Below are positions 45,800 through 55,078 of a stretch of 63,590 nt of DNA, piece by piece. Numbering within the stretch: the first letter of the stretch is position 1; each line of letters starts with the position of its first letter. Source of the stretch: Candidatus Kapaibacterium sp. (lineage in GTDB: Bacteria > Bacteroidota > Ignavibacteria > Kapaibacteriales > UBA4661); assembly GCA_025455065.1 (NCBI GenBank), contig JALONG010000027.1, positions 1 through 63,590 of the forward strand, read 5' to 3'. Under the pieces are notes generated by a model that worked only from the letters and a program-made list of their open reading frames with translations, searched no databases and was not told the DNA's origin. The translations under genes were made by a program, and so were the position numbers.

Positions 45800-46013
45800 C
45801 GTGCAAGGCGGTTAGCGATTGAAGAAGTTGCGAACTTGACTGAAGCACCGCCACTGCTTGCTCACGCGAAACAGTCGGAAAATCGTCTAAAAACTCATCC
45901 AATGAAATACTGTCTGCCAAATGGTCAAAAAGGCTTTCCACCGGAACGCGAGTACCGCGAAAAACGGGTGTTCCGCCGAGTATATCGGGGTCGGAGTGAA
46001 TAACAGAAGCCAT
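45780..46013 (-). CDS. DUF433 antitoxin-like protein
   Basis: A 77-residue protein starting MASVIHSDPDILGGTPVFRG, then TRVPVESLFDHLADSISLDE and FLDDFPTVSREQ, the hallmark DUF433 pattern. DUF433 proteins are DNA-binding antitoxins that pair with DUF5615 toxins. The ATG at 46013 fits the conserved start better than the upstream extension. The paired toxin downstream is truncated, so the antitoxin may be orphaned. The gene is about 45 bp downstream of gltB on the same strand. Confidence 0.85.
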   Translation of the reverse strand: MASVIHSDPDILGGTPVFRGTRVPVESLFDHLADSISLDEFLDDFPTVSREQAVAVLQSSSQLLQSLTALHDENLVG

Positions 46014-46056
46014 AGCGTTTGAAGGACAATGAGAAAAAATCACTATTCTCCATAAA

Positions 46057-49000
46057 CTACGAAAAGTTCTCTTCCAGAGCAAGTTCCTTGCTGAGTTCTA
46101 CAAGCATTGGAGCGGGTTGTGGGCGGGTGCGCTGCAAATACTTCCGATATTCATGCGGGAACACCAATGCAAAATCTTGAACCGATGTCGCCCAAGAATC
46201 CAAAATACGCCGTGCAATCGCGCTTCCTGTGTATTCCGCATGAAGCGAAATCAAGGCGTGGAGCGTGCTGCGCTGCTCTTCGTCCAGCACATTCACTACA
46301 TCAACCATTTCGTGATTACACCGGAGAGCAAAGGTTTTATGCGGGTCGTAGATACACGCAAGACCGCCGCTCATTCCTGCGGCAAAGTTCCGCCCCGTTT
46401 TGCCAAGCACCACAACTGTTCCGCCCGTCATGTATTCGCAAGCGTGGTCGCCAACGCCTTCCACGACAACCGTTGCGCCTGAATTGCGCACCGAAAAGCG
46501 CTCCCCGACTTGTCCGCGAATGAACATCTGCCCTGAGGTTGCGCCGTACATAAGAGTATTTCCTGCAATCACGTTTTCCTCCGCCGCAAAGGTTGAGGTT
46601 TCATGCGGGACGATGATGATTTTTCCGCCGGACAAACCCTTGCCGACGTAATCATTCCCCTCGCCCTCAAGCCGCATCGTTACGCCACGCGGAATGAATG
46701 CACCGAAACTTTGCCCGGCAGTACCTTTGAAATGCGCTTGGATTGTATCTTCCGGCAAGCCTTGCTCCCCGAAGCGGCGTGAAATCTCACTTCCCAGCAT
46801 CGTTCCGACGGTGCGGTGAACGTTTTTAATGGGCAGCGTGAACTCAGTCGGTGTGCCGTCCTGCAAGGTTTGATGCGCTTTTTTGAGTAGTTCGTGGTCG
46901 AGAGCCGTTTCCAAGCCGTGTTCTTGCGACGAGAGGCAGCGCAGTTGTACATTCGGCGCGGTGGATGTGTTCGTAAATGCGTTGAAGGGAGCGGGGTTGT
47001 AGAGAATTGGCGCTAAATCCAGCGTTGCAGCCTTGCCCGTGAGATCTGACGCGGGTTTGAGCAAGTCCGAGCGCCCAATCATTTCATCCATCGTGCGGAA
47101 GCCAAGTTCCGCCATGATTTCGCGCACTTCTTCGGCGATAAAACGGAAAAAATTGATGATATGTTCGGCTTTTCCCGTGAATTTTTCGCGCAGTTCGGGC
47201 TTTTGCGTCGCAATGCCGACGGGACACGTATTGAGATGGCATTTCCGCATGAGAATACAGCCCGAAACCACGAGTGGTGCGGTCGAGAAGCCAAATTCCT
47301 CCGCGCCCAGCAGTGCTGCGATTGCCACATCGCGCCCCGTTTTCATCTGCCCATCCACCTGCACCCGCACACGCCCGCGAAGGTCGTTCAGAACAAGTGT
47401 TTGCTGCGTTTCTGCCAAGCCCAATTCCCACGGGATACCCGCATGGCGCGTGGAACTTATCGGCGAAGCGCCCGTGCCGCCGTCGTAGCCGGAAATCAGA
47501 ATCATATCCGCATGAGCCTTCGCAACGCCCGCCGCTACTACGCCCACGCCAACTTCGGACACAAGTTTCACCGAAATTGCAGCGCGAGCATTCGCATTTT
47601 TGAGGTCGAAAATAAGTTGAGCAAGGTCTTCAATTGAGTAAATATCGTGATGAGGAGGCGGTGAAATCAGCGTTACGCCCGGCACAGAATGGCGCACTCG
47701 CGCAATCGTCCCATCTACCTTGTGTCCCGGAAGCTGACCGCCTTCACCCGGCTTCGCGCCTTGTGCCACCTTGATTTGCAGTTCGTCGGCATTGACCAAA
47801 TAATGCGACGTTACGCCGAAACGCCCCGACGCAACTTGTTTGATAGCCGAGCGGCGATTATCCACAAACCGTGCTGCATCTTCGCCGCCTTCGCCCGTGT
47901 TGCTTTTTCCGCCGATGGTGTTCATGGCGACAGCCAAGGTTTCATGAGCCTCAGCGCTGATGGAGCCAAACGACATCGCGCCTGTGGCAAAGCGTTTCAT
48001 AATGGTTTCAACGGGTTCGACCTCTGAAAGCGGTATAGAATCTGCCTTCTTGAACTCCAACAATCCGCGCAGCATGGCATTTTTCTTTTGCTGCGTGTTC
48101 ACAAGAGCGCTGTACCGCTTGAATTCCTCGTAATTACCTGTTTGTGTTGCCTTCTGAAGCGCATGAATGCTTGCGGGATTGTAGGCGTGAAATTCTCCGT
48201 CGCGCTGCCATTGGTACAAACCGGAGCGCGTGAGAGACGGCTTCTGCACACGTTTTGCGGGAAAAGCGGCTTTGTGAAAGCGCTCAATATCGCGGGTGAT
48301 GTGGCGTAAATCAATGCCTTCCAAACGCGAAGGAGTACGGGGGAAGTAATTATCAATAAGCTGCGAACTCAAGCCCACAGCCTCGAAAATCTGCGCTCCT
48401 CTGTACGACATCAGCGTCGAAATGCCCATTTTACTCATGATTTTGAGCAAGCCCTTTCCGATTGCCTTGCGGTAATTTTCCGTCATCGCCTGTACGCTGC
48501 CCAGCGCCGTCAATTCCGCGCCATGCACGGTAGCAATGGCGTTTGCAGGCGCAAAGGAATGTTTGATTGTTCCCAAAGCGAGATACGGATTGATAGCACT
48601 CGCGCCGTAGCCGATGAGCAGCGCAAAGTGCATCACTTCACGCGGTTCGCCGGATTCAACAATCAAGCCGACTTGTGTGCGTTTGCCCGTTTTGATGAGG
48701 TGATGATGCACCGCCGAAACCGCCAGCAGCGCGGGAATAGGAGCCATTGTCTTATTTACGCCCCGGTCACTCAAAATCAGCAGCGCATGACCTTCTTCAA
48801 TCACTGCCTCCGCCTGTTCACAAAGGCTTGTGAGCGCCTTCACTAAGCCCTCTGCGCCTTTGGCAATGGGGAAAAGTGTGGAAAGTGTTGCGGAACTCAT
48901 ACCCCGCGAAACACTAGCGTCCATGCCGTCTAGTGATTTAATTTTCGCTAATTCTTCATCGGTCAAAATCGGGGAATCCAATTCCAAATCGCAGCGAAGC

Positions 49001-50709
49001 GGGTCAAAATCTTCGTTCAGGAACTTCCCGCGCCGCCCCGTATAGACTTTGAGCGACATCACCGAGCGCTCACGAAGCGGGTCAATAGGCGGATTGGTAA
49101 CTTGCGCGAAAAGCTGTTTGAAATAATTAGGTAGCAGCTGCGGCTTCTCGGACAAGACGGCAAGCGGCGTGTCAGTCCCCATAGACCCAATAGGCTCTTC
49201 GCCGTTTTGCGCCATTGGTTGCAAAATGACGCGCACATCTTCGTCAGAATAGCCGAATGCCTGTTGCTGTTCCAAAAGCGTCGTTTTGTCGGAAAGATTC
49301 GGCTGCAAGGCAAGTTCCGGTGAGGCTTCGGAGAGATTGTCAAGGCGAATAACGTGGGATTTCACATAGTCTGCGTAGGGCTGACGCGAGGCGATAGAGT
49401 GCTTAATTTCGTCATTTTCCAGAACACGACCTTCCGCGAGATCAGCAATCATCATGCTTCCGGGTTCAACGCGCCCTTTGCGAATAATCGTTTCCGGCGC
49501 AAAATCCAACACGCCTGTTTCCGAAGCCATCGCAACGATACCGTCCGACGTAACGAGGAATCGTGCGGGGCGCAAGCCGTTTCGGTCAAGCGCCGTACCG
49601 ATGCGGAGTCCGTCGGTGAAGGAAATCGCGGCGGGACCGTCCCAAGGCTCGGAAAGAGTGCTGTGGTATTGATAGAAAGCGCGTAGTTCCTCACTCATAT
49701 CGGCTTTTGCTTCCCATGCCTCCGGCACAAGCATCATCAGCGCGTGTGGCACAGAGCGCCCACTCAAGACTAAGAGTTCCAGAGCATTGTCCAAAATGGC
49801 GGAATCTGAGCCGCTTTCGGTGATAATGGGTTTGATTTTTTTGATGTCGTCGCCGAAAAGCGGTGATTCGAGCATTGCTTCTCTAGCCCGCATCCAATTC
49901 ACATTCCCGCGCAGCGTGTTGATTTCGCCGTTGTGGGCAATATAGCGGAAGGGGTGTGACAGCGCCCACGAGGGGAACGTGTTGGTACTGAAACGTTGAT
50001 GCACAAGCGCCAGAGCCGAGACGAAATCACGCGCTTTGAGGTCAATGTAGTACGAATCAATCTGTTCAGGCTGGAGCAAGCCTTTGTAGCAAATTGTCCG
50101 CGTAGAAAAGCTGACCATGTAGAAATAATGCCCCTGCTGAAGACCCAAGCGCACAATTTCTTTCGCCATCATCTGCCGCGCAACGTAGAGTTTGATTTCG
50201 AGTTGCTCTTGCGTAAGATGCGGCGCTGCCACAAACACCTGACGGATAGCAGGCTGTGAGGCTTTTGCAACGTCCCCCGCAACTTGGTCGTTGATGGGAG
50301 GATTACGCCAACCCAAGACGCGCAAACCTTCCGCCTCCAAGCGTCGTTGTATCAGGGTTTCGCAGCGTTTGCGTTCATCCGCCAAGGCAGGCAGAAAGAC
50401 CATGCCCACGCCGTACTGTCCGGCTGCCGGCAGTTCAAACCCGCCGTCTAAGATATTTTGCGGTTCGCGGCAAACGCGGCGGAAAAAATCATGCGGAATC
50501 TGCGTTAAAATCCCCGCACCGTCGCCCGTATGCGGGTCGCAGCCGGTAGCACCGCGATGCTTGAGATTCTTCAAAATCTTCAAACCTTGCGTAACAATGT
50601 CGCGGCTCGGCTTGCCGCTCAGATTCGCTACAAAGCCCACACCACAAGCGTCGCGCTCAAATGCGGGGTCGTATAAGCCTTGTTTTGGAGGGAGAGTAGA
50701 AAAAGACAT
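46057..50709 (-). CDS. gltB: Glutamate synthase, large subunit
   Basis: GltB converts glutamine and 2-oxoglutarate to two glutamates. The 1550-residue protein has a short propeptide before the nucleophile Cys22 (FERDACGVGFVA), a class II amidotransferase domain, the central and FMN-binding domains, and a 3Fe-4S motif CHLNTCPVGIATQ (about residue 1155). The C-terminal GXGXG beta-helix follows. The ATG at 50709 gives the usual short propeptide; an upstream extension of 26 residues is unlikely. Palindromic operator-like sites lie 50-135 bp upstream. Its partner gltD is about 4.2 kb downstream, not adjacent. Confidence 0.97.
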   Translation of the reverse strand: MSFSTLPPKQGLYDPAFERDACGVGFVANLSGKPSRDIVTQGLKILKNLKHRGATGCDPHTGDGAGILTQIPHDFFRRVCREPQNILDGGFELPAAGQYGVGMVFLPALADERKRCETLIQRRLEAEGLRVLGWRNPPINDQVAGDVAKASQPAIRQVFVAAPHLTQEQLEIKLYVARQMMAKEIVRLGLQQGHYFYMVSFSTRTICYKGLLQPEQIDSYYIDLKARDFVSALALVHQRFSTNTFPSWALSHPFRYIAHNGEINTLRGNVNWMRAREAMLESPLFGDDIKKIKPIITESGSDSAILDNALELLVLSGRSVPHALMMLVPEAWEAKADMSEELRAFYQYHSTLSEPWDGPAAISFTDGLRIGTALDRNGLRPARFLVTSDGIVAMASETGVLDFAPETIIRKGRVEPGSMMIADLAEGRVLENDEIKHSIASRQPYADYVKSHVIRLDNLSEASPELALQPNLSDKTTLLEQQQAFGYSDEDVRVILQPMAQNGEEPIGSMGTDTPLAVLSEKPQLLPNYFKQLFAQVTNPPIDPLRERSVMSLKVYTGRRGKFLNEDFDPLRCDLELDSPILTDEELAKIKSLDGMDASVSRGMSSATLSTLFPIAKGAEGLVKALTSLCEQAEAVIEEGHALLILSDRGVNKTMAPIPALLAVSAVHHHLIKTGKRTQVGLIVESGEPREVMHFALLIGYGASAINPYLALGTIKHSFAPANAIATVHGAELTALGSVQAMTENYRKAIGKGLLKIMSKMGISTLMSYRGAQIFEAVGLSSQLIDNYFPRTPSRLEGIDLRHITRDIERFHKAAFPAKRVQKPSLTRSGLYQWQRDGEFHAYNPASIHALQKATQTGNYEEFKRYSALVNTQQKKNAMLRGLLEFKKADSIPLSEVEPVETIMKRFATGAMSFGSISAEAHETLAVAMNTIGGKSNTGEGGEDAARFVDNRRSAIKQVASGRFGVTSHYLVNADELQIKVAQGAKPGEGGQLPGHKVDGTIARVRHSVPGVTLISPPPHHDIYSIEDLAQLIFDLKNANARAAISVKLVSEVGVGVVAAGVAKAHADMILISGYDGGTGASPISSTRHAGIPWELGLAETQQTLVLNDLRGRVRVQVDGQMKTGRDVAIAALLGAEEFGFSTAPLVVSGCILMRKCHLNTCPVGIATQKPELREKFTGKAEHIINFFRFIAEEVREIMAELGFRTMDEMIGRSDLLKPASDLTGKAATLDLAPILYNPAPFNAFTNTSTAPNVQLRCLSSQEHGLETALDHELLKKAHQTLQDGTPTEFTLPIKNVHRTVGTMLGSEISRRFGEQGLPEDTIQAHFKGTAGQSFGAFIPRGVTMRLEGEGNDYVGKGLSGGKIIIVPHETSTFAAEENVIAGNTLMYGATSGQMFIRGQVGERFSVRNSGATVVVEGVGDHACEYMTGGTVVVLGKTGRNFAAGMSGGLACIYDPHKTFALRCNHEMVDVVNVLDEEQRSTLHALISLHAEYTGSAIARRILDSWATSVQDFALVFPHEYRKYLQRTRPQPAPMLVELSKELALEENFS

Positions 50710-50759
50710 AACGTTTTGGGATTGCGGAAGATGAAGAACAGGGACTTTGGCGTACAAAA

Positions 50760-50845
50760 TTTTCGCTCTTAGCGAAAAATTAAACAAATTAGCTTTAAGC
50801 GAAATTTCGCTTTAGATTGTAAGGTAAGGAATTTTTTCGCTAAAG
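50760..50845 (-). promoter_or_regulatory. Palindromic operator-like sites upstream of gltB
   Basis: Two palindromes share the half-site TTTCGCT/AGCGAAA. One is TTTTCGCT-ctt-AGCGAAAA at 50760-50778, the other AAGCGAAATTTCGCTT at 50797-50812. A third half-site with flank (TTTCGCTAAAG) is at 50835-50845. All lie in the gltB upstream region. A TTGACT-like element on the minus strand near 50845-50850 could be a -35 box, with the sites covering the region from there to the start. This layout suits a dimeric repressor or activator, for example nitrogen control. The regulator is unknown. Confidence 0.6.
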
Positions 50846-50887
50846 TCAATGCTATTATTTCCACATATCCTTGTATGCCAACAAAAA

Positions 50888-50935
50888 AGGCTGAAACAGT
50901 CGCATAAAAGCAAGTTTTATGGGGTGTTTCAGCCT
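50888..50935 (-). terminator. Terminator of the transketolase gene
   Basis: An 11-bp perfect stem (AGGCTGAAACA with TGTTTCAGCCT) encloses an inner hairpin (CATAAAA-gcaag-TTTTATG). On the minus strand it is followed by six T. It lies directly downstream of the transketolase subunit, before the gltB control region. Confidence 0.92.
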
Positions 50936-50957
50936 GCAATTCTTCGGAATGGCGTAT

Positions 50958-51818
50958 TTACGCGAGTTCCTGCAATGCTTGTTCTGCTTGTTCTTTATTC
51001 GGTGGCTTGCCGTGCCACTCGTATTTGTCGTGCATGAAGGAAACACCTTTGCCCATGAAGGTCTTAGCGACGATGCAGGTGGGTTTACCTGTTTTTGCGG
51101 CGCGGTTTTTCTCGAAGAAATCAAGCCCTTTGTAGATGTCAGCAATGTTATGACCGTCAATTTCGATGGTCTCAAAACCAAAGGCAACGCATTTATCTAC
51201 AATCGGATAGACGCTCATAATGTCTTTGACGCGCCCGTCAATTTGGCAATCGTTATTGTCAATAATCCAACAGAAATTGTCCAATTTCAAATGTGCCGCA
51301 GACATTGCTGCTTCCCACACCGAGCCTTCTTGGAGTTCACCGTCGCCCGTCAGCGCAAAAACTTTTTGGTCGGTTTTGTTTAGGTGCAAATCGCTAATTG
51401 CCATGCCGACGGCAATAGATATGCCGTGTCCAAGCGAACCCGTTGAAGTTTCTATGCCCGGAAGGTGCATATCCAAGCCCGGATGCCCCTGAAGCCGTGA
51501 GCCGAATTTGCGCAGCGTGAGCAGTTCGTCTTTGGGAAAAAATCCTGCATTGGCGAGCGTTGCGTATAAGCCCGGACACAAATGCCCTGCGCTCAAAACA
51601 AAGCGGTCTCGCCCAGACCACTGATAATTACTTGCGTCGTAGCGCATCACGCCACCAAAATACAGCACGGCAAAAATATCTGCCAAACCGAGCGGTCCGC
51701 CCGAATGTCCCGAACCCGCCGGAAGAAGACTGCGAATAATATCACGCCGAATTTCTTTGGCAATGTCCGCAAGTTGGCTGTATTCCGCTTCACTGCGTCG
51801 TTTGTTTTCAAAAGCCAT
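50958..51818 (-). CDS. Transketolase, N-terminal subunit
   Basis: A 286-residue half-transketolase that binds the pyrophosphate end of thiamine diphosphate. Conserved parts are GSGHSGGPLGLADI, LSAGHLCPGLYATL, GSLGHGISIAVGMA and the ThDP motif GDGELQEGSVWEAA with the later IIDNNDCQIDG. The split form needs a C-terminal subunit, usually encoded next to it. None is adjacent, since a terminator and gltB follow. The holoenzyme moves two-carbon units in the pentose phosphate pathway. Confidence 0.92.
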   Translation of the reverse strand: MAFENKRRSEAEYSQLADIAKEIRRDIIRSLLPAGSGHSGGPLGLADIFAVLYFGGVMRYDASNYQWSGRDRFVLSAGHLCPGLYATLANAGFFPKDELLTLRKFGSRLQGHPGLDMHLPGIETSTGSLGHGISIAVGMAISDLHLNKTDQKVFALTGDGELQEGSVWEAAMSAAHLKLDNFCWIIDNNDCQIDGRVKDIMSVYPIVDKCVAFGFETIEIDGHNIADIYKGLDFFEKNRAAKTGKPTCIVAKTFMGKGVSFMHDKYEWHGKPPNKEQAEQALQELA

Positions 51819-51901
51819 AGTTGTATGAAGATTGACAAAAGGTTGAAGAAGGTTGGTATTCTTACATTTTCAGCACGTCAATATACCGTAAAATCTGGAT
51901 T

Positions 51902-52999
51902 CTACAAAAAATCCTTCATCTGCTTGCGGCGCAGAAAGTCAACGATTTCCTTCACGTCCTGCCCGTGTCCGTTGCGGCAAATTACGAGTGCATCATCGGT
52001 TTCCACCACAATCAAATCATCCACATCCACGAGCGCAATGAGTTTTTTCGAGGCTTTGATGTAGGAATTACTCACGTTCACTGCAACAACTTCACCCTCA
52101 AACGCATTGTCTGAAGCGTCTTTCGGGGCAAGTTGATACATGGAATCCCACGAACTGAGGTCGCTCCAATCAAACGCACCTTCAATCACGTAGGAATTGC
52201 GCGTTTTTTCCATAATGCCGTAATCAATCGAAGTGGAGCGGAATTGGCGATAAACCATGCGTAACGTGTTGGTGTACGTGTCTTTGCCGAGATGTTTTTG
52301 GAGTAATCGCAAAATATGAACATGGTCTGGTAAAAATTCCTCATAATTTTTCCACAAAACCGATGCACGAGCGAAGAAAACACCGGTGTTCCACAAAAAA
52401 TCACCCGAATTTAAGAAACGAATCGCTGTTTCTATATCGGGTTTTTCTGCAAATGTTAATACCTTGCGCATTGCCTGAAGAGGACTGACAAAACTTTCCA
52501 CCACACGCGGCGTTTCGTCAAATGCCTGAATGTATCCCAAACCTGTTTCGGGGCGCGTCGGCTGAACACCAAGCGCAATCATCCCTTCGGTAATAGCAGC
52601 CGTTTCGGAGGCAAGTGACGCGGAGTAGAGAAAATCGCGGTTGTTGGAAATAAGGTGGTCGGAAGGGAAGACGGCAACGACAAATTCGTCATCGGTGCGG
52701 TGGTGCAGGTGAATGAGCGCCAGCCCGATTGCGGCGGCGGTATTGCGTCCAAACGGCTCAACAATGAGGTTTTCCGTTGGCAAAAGCGGTACTTGTTCGC
52801 GGGTGATTTCGACGAGGTTTTCGCCCGTAATCACGAAAATATCTTCCGCCGCAAACAAGAGCCGAAGCCGCTCAAATGTTTGCTGCAAGAGCGATGTGTT
52901 ATCAAAAAGCGGTAGAAATTGTTTCGGGCGATTTTCACGGCTGAGGGGCCAAAGCCGCACACCACCGCCGCCCGCTAAAATAAGTGCAAACGTTTTCAT
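51902..52999 (-). CDS. manC: Mannose-1-phosphate guanylyltransferase (copy 2)
   Basis: A 365-residue GDP-mannose pyrophosphorylase with the canonical signature LILAGGGGVRLWPLSRENRP, then KQFLPLFD, FAEKPDIETA and FDWSDLSSWDSMY. The ATG at 52999 puts the signature at the N-terminus; the longer open frame adds 34 residues of no family resemblance. It starts 17 bp after the alr stop, so the two are probably co-transcribed. It is a diverged paralogue of the enzyme at 9916-11049, so one copy may serve a different sugar or condition. Confidence 0.9.
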   Translation of the reverse strand: MKTFALILAGGGGVRLWPLSRENRPKQFLPLFDNTSLLQQTFERLRLLFAAEDIFVITGENLVEITREQVPLLPTENLIVEPFGRNTAAAIGLALIHLHHRTDDEFVVAVFPSDHLISNNRDFLYSASLASETAAITEGMIALGVQPTRPETGLGYIQAFDETPRVVESFVSPLQAMRKVLTFAEKPDIETAIRFLNSGDFLWNTGVFFARASVLWKNYEEFLPDHVHILRLLQKHLGKDTYTNTLRMVYRQFRSTSIDYGIMEKTRNSYVIEGAFDWSDLSSWDSMYQLAPKDASDNAFEGEVVAVNVSNSYIKASKKLIALVDVDDLIVVETDDALVICRNGHGQDVKEIVDFLRRKQMKDFL

Positions 53000-53016
53000 G
53001 GAAATTGGAAAAACAA

Positions 53017-54198
53017 TTACGAATTCACGTAAATACGCGGTACTCTGGCGGTTATGCCGGTGAGAATTTCGTAGGGAATTGTCCGCAACTGCTGCGCCCA
53101 ATCATTCGCGTCAATACGAATTTCACCTTGTTCAGAGCCACTGGATTTTTGAGAACCAAGTATTTGAACAGTCTCACCAACTTGAAAATCAGCATCGCCA
53201 ATGTCCACCATACACTGGTCCATACAAATCGTGCCGACGATAGGAAAATACTGCCCTCCAATCATTACTCGCGCTTTCCCCGTGAGATTTCGCCTGAGTC
53301 CGTCGGCGTAGCCAATCGGAATGGTCGCAATCGTTGTCTCGCGGGGTGTTGTGTAACGCCGCCCGTAGCTGACGGGTTCTCCGGCGCTGAGGCGGCGCAG
53401 CGAGATGATGCTGGTTTTGAGCGACATGACAGGTTTCACATCAAGCGGAGTAGTGAGTTCGCCCGAAGGGTTGTAACCGTACAAGGCAATTCCGGGGCGT
53501 AAAAGCGTGAATGCTGCTTCGGTGCTACTGTCTGCGACTGCGCCGCTATTGGCGGCATGAATAAAACGAAACGCAAACCCCGCATCACGCAAGGTTTGAA
53601 CGGTTGTGCGGAAGCGCTCTACCTGCGTGTGAAAATAGTGTTTGTCCGCTTCGTCTGCCGTCGCAAAATGCGTACATACCCCGTGAATAGTGATATTCGG
53701 CAATGCACTCGCAACCCTCATAAATTCTAGTGCCTCGTGCGGTTGGATGCCGTCGCGGTGCATTCCTGTGTCAATCGTCAAATGGGCATGGAGGTTTCGC
53801 CCTGTGCGCGAGGCTTCGGCGGAAAAGGCTTGCATTGTGGTCATGGAAGCGGCGCAAAACTCCAAGTTCAAACGGCAGTATTCTTGCGCTCCGTGCGGGA
53901 AAGGCGGCGTAACAACGGCAATCGGCACTTCATACGGCACGCGACGGTCGGAGCGAAGCGGCTCTGCTTCGGCAGCAAAGGCTACACCCAGCATTTGTGC
54001 GCCTTCGCGGACAAGTACCTCCGCGCAAGGAACAATGCCGTGTCCGTAGGCATCGGCTTTGATAACGGGCATTGCGGGAGCATGGTTTCCCCGTGCAACA
54101 ATAGCCCGAAAATTCGCTCGAAGGCGCTCTAAATCTATCTCGGCGACAGTAGTGCGTAAAGGATATTCTTGCGGATATTCGCGGGTGGTGTAATTCAT
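53017..54198 (-). CDS. alr: Alanine racemase
   Basis: Alr makes D-alanine for peptidoglycan using pyridoxal phosphate. The PLP lysine lies in AMPVIKADAYGHG (Lys47). Later motifs are HLTIDTGMHRDGI, SYGRRYTTPRETTIATIPIG and the C-terminal CMDQCMVDIGD. The 393 residues are slightly longer than usual. The ATG at 54198 precedes a natural N-terminal segment; the frame is open 81 bp further upstream from a TTG. It is followed after 17 bp by a GDP-mannose pyrophosphorylase gene. Confidence 0.95.
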   Translation of the reverse strand: MNYTTREYPQEYPLRTTVAEIDLERLRANFRAIVARGNHAPAMPVIKADAYGHGIVPCAEVLVREGAQMLGVAFAAEAEPLRSDRRVPYEVPIAVVTPPFPHGAQEYCRLNLEFCAASMTTMQAFSAEASRTGRNLHAHLTIDTGMHRDGIQPHEALEFMRVASALPNITIHGVCTHFATADEADKHYFHTQVERFRTTVQTLRDAGFAFRFIHAANSGAVADSSTEAAFTLLRPGIALYGYNPSGELTTPLDVKPVMSLKTSIISLRRLSAGEPVSYGRRYTTPRETTIATIPIGYADGLRRNLTGKARVMIGGQYFPIVGTICMDQCMVDIGDADFQVGETVQILGSQKSSGSEQGEIRIDANDWAQQLRTIPYEILTGITARVPRIYVNS

Positions 54199-54289
54199 GG
54201 AGCGTGAAATTCGGGGAGATATGGAAATGCAGAAAAAGAGCCTCATCGCTTCAAATCTAGGCGTTGAGGCTCTTTGCAAATGCTAAAAC

Positions 54290-54688
54290 TTACACGCGCA
54301 CGGTGGCTTCGCCGTCAATCACTACTTCGCCTCTCGCGTTTGTACCGGTAATTTTTAGCGTGACAATCGGCTTCCCTTCAGCAATGGCAGCAACTTCAAC
54401 GCTTGCCGTTACTTCGTCGCCGATAAAGACAGGGCGCAAAAACTTGATGCTCTGCCCCATAGCAATCGTGCCTTCGCCGGGCAACTCCATACCAATTACG
54501 CCCGAAAAGAGGCTTGCAACCAAGGCTCCGTGAACAACGCGCTGTTTGAAAATGGTATTTTTCGCATATTCCGCGTCGAGGTGAATGGGGTTTTTGTCAA
54601 GAGAAATCTCTGCAAACTGCTTCACGTCTGCTTCGGTGAAGGCTTTGGTAACGCTGGCTTTGTCGCCGATTTTGACTTGTTTAGGCAT
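54290..54688 (-). CDS. MaoC-like (R)-specific enoyl-CoA hydratase
   Basis: A 132-residue hot-dog-fold hydratase. The catalytic region DKNPIHLDAEYAKNTIFKQR with VVHGALVASLFSGVIG matches (R)-specific enoyl-CoA hydratases such as PhaJ. It adds water to trans-2-enoyl-CoA. The ATG at 54688 is used because the longer open frame adds 51 residues without family features. It lies 91 bp upstream of alr on the same strand. Use in polyhydroxyalkanoate or fatty-acid metabolism is an inference. Confidence 0.88.
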   Translation of the reverse strand: MPKQVKIGDKASVTKAFTEADVKQFAEISLDKNPIHLDAEYAKNTIFKQRVVHGALVASLFSGVIGMELPGEGTIAMGQSIKFLRPVFIGDEVTASVEVAAIAEGKPIVTLKITGTNARGEVVIDGEATVRV

Positions 54689-54958
54689 GACTGAACACGA
54701 AAAGAAGTGAAAAAAAATAGATTGCAAAAAAGCAAGATTCGGAGCGCAAAATACAAACAAGTATCCTACTCGCAAGCGGATTTCCATAAAAAAGGTGACT
54801 GTTTTGGTCATAAATTTTTGACGCAGATTTTCATGATTCAACAGATATTCATGATTATTCGTATGTAAACAGCAATCGAAAGGCTATTCCGAAACTCCCT
54901 GAAAATCTGCGCAATCAGTTTAATCATGACAATCTGCGTCGAAGAGCTAAACAGTTAC

Positions 54959-55012
54959 AAAAAAGGAAACAAATAACTGTTTTGCCTGAAAGCAAAGACA
55001 GAATTTGTTTCC
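54959..55012 (-). terminator. Terminator of the yceD-rpmF operon
   Basis: A long hairpin has outer arms GGAAACAAAT (54965-54974) and ATTTGTTTCC (55003-55012) and inner arms CTGTTTTGC and GCAAAGACAG. On the minus strand it is followed by six T at 54964-54959. A second GC-rich hairpin next to the rpmF stop (55053-55078) may help. The rest of the 390-bp spacer 54689-55078 shows no gene. Confidence 0.75.
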
Positions 55013-55078
55013 TACAAAATGCTTATTGATTCAGCGAGGATTCATCAAGAAAGCGCGGAAGAATCATTCTTCCGTGCG

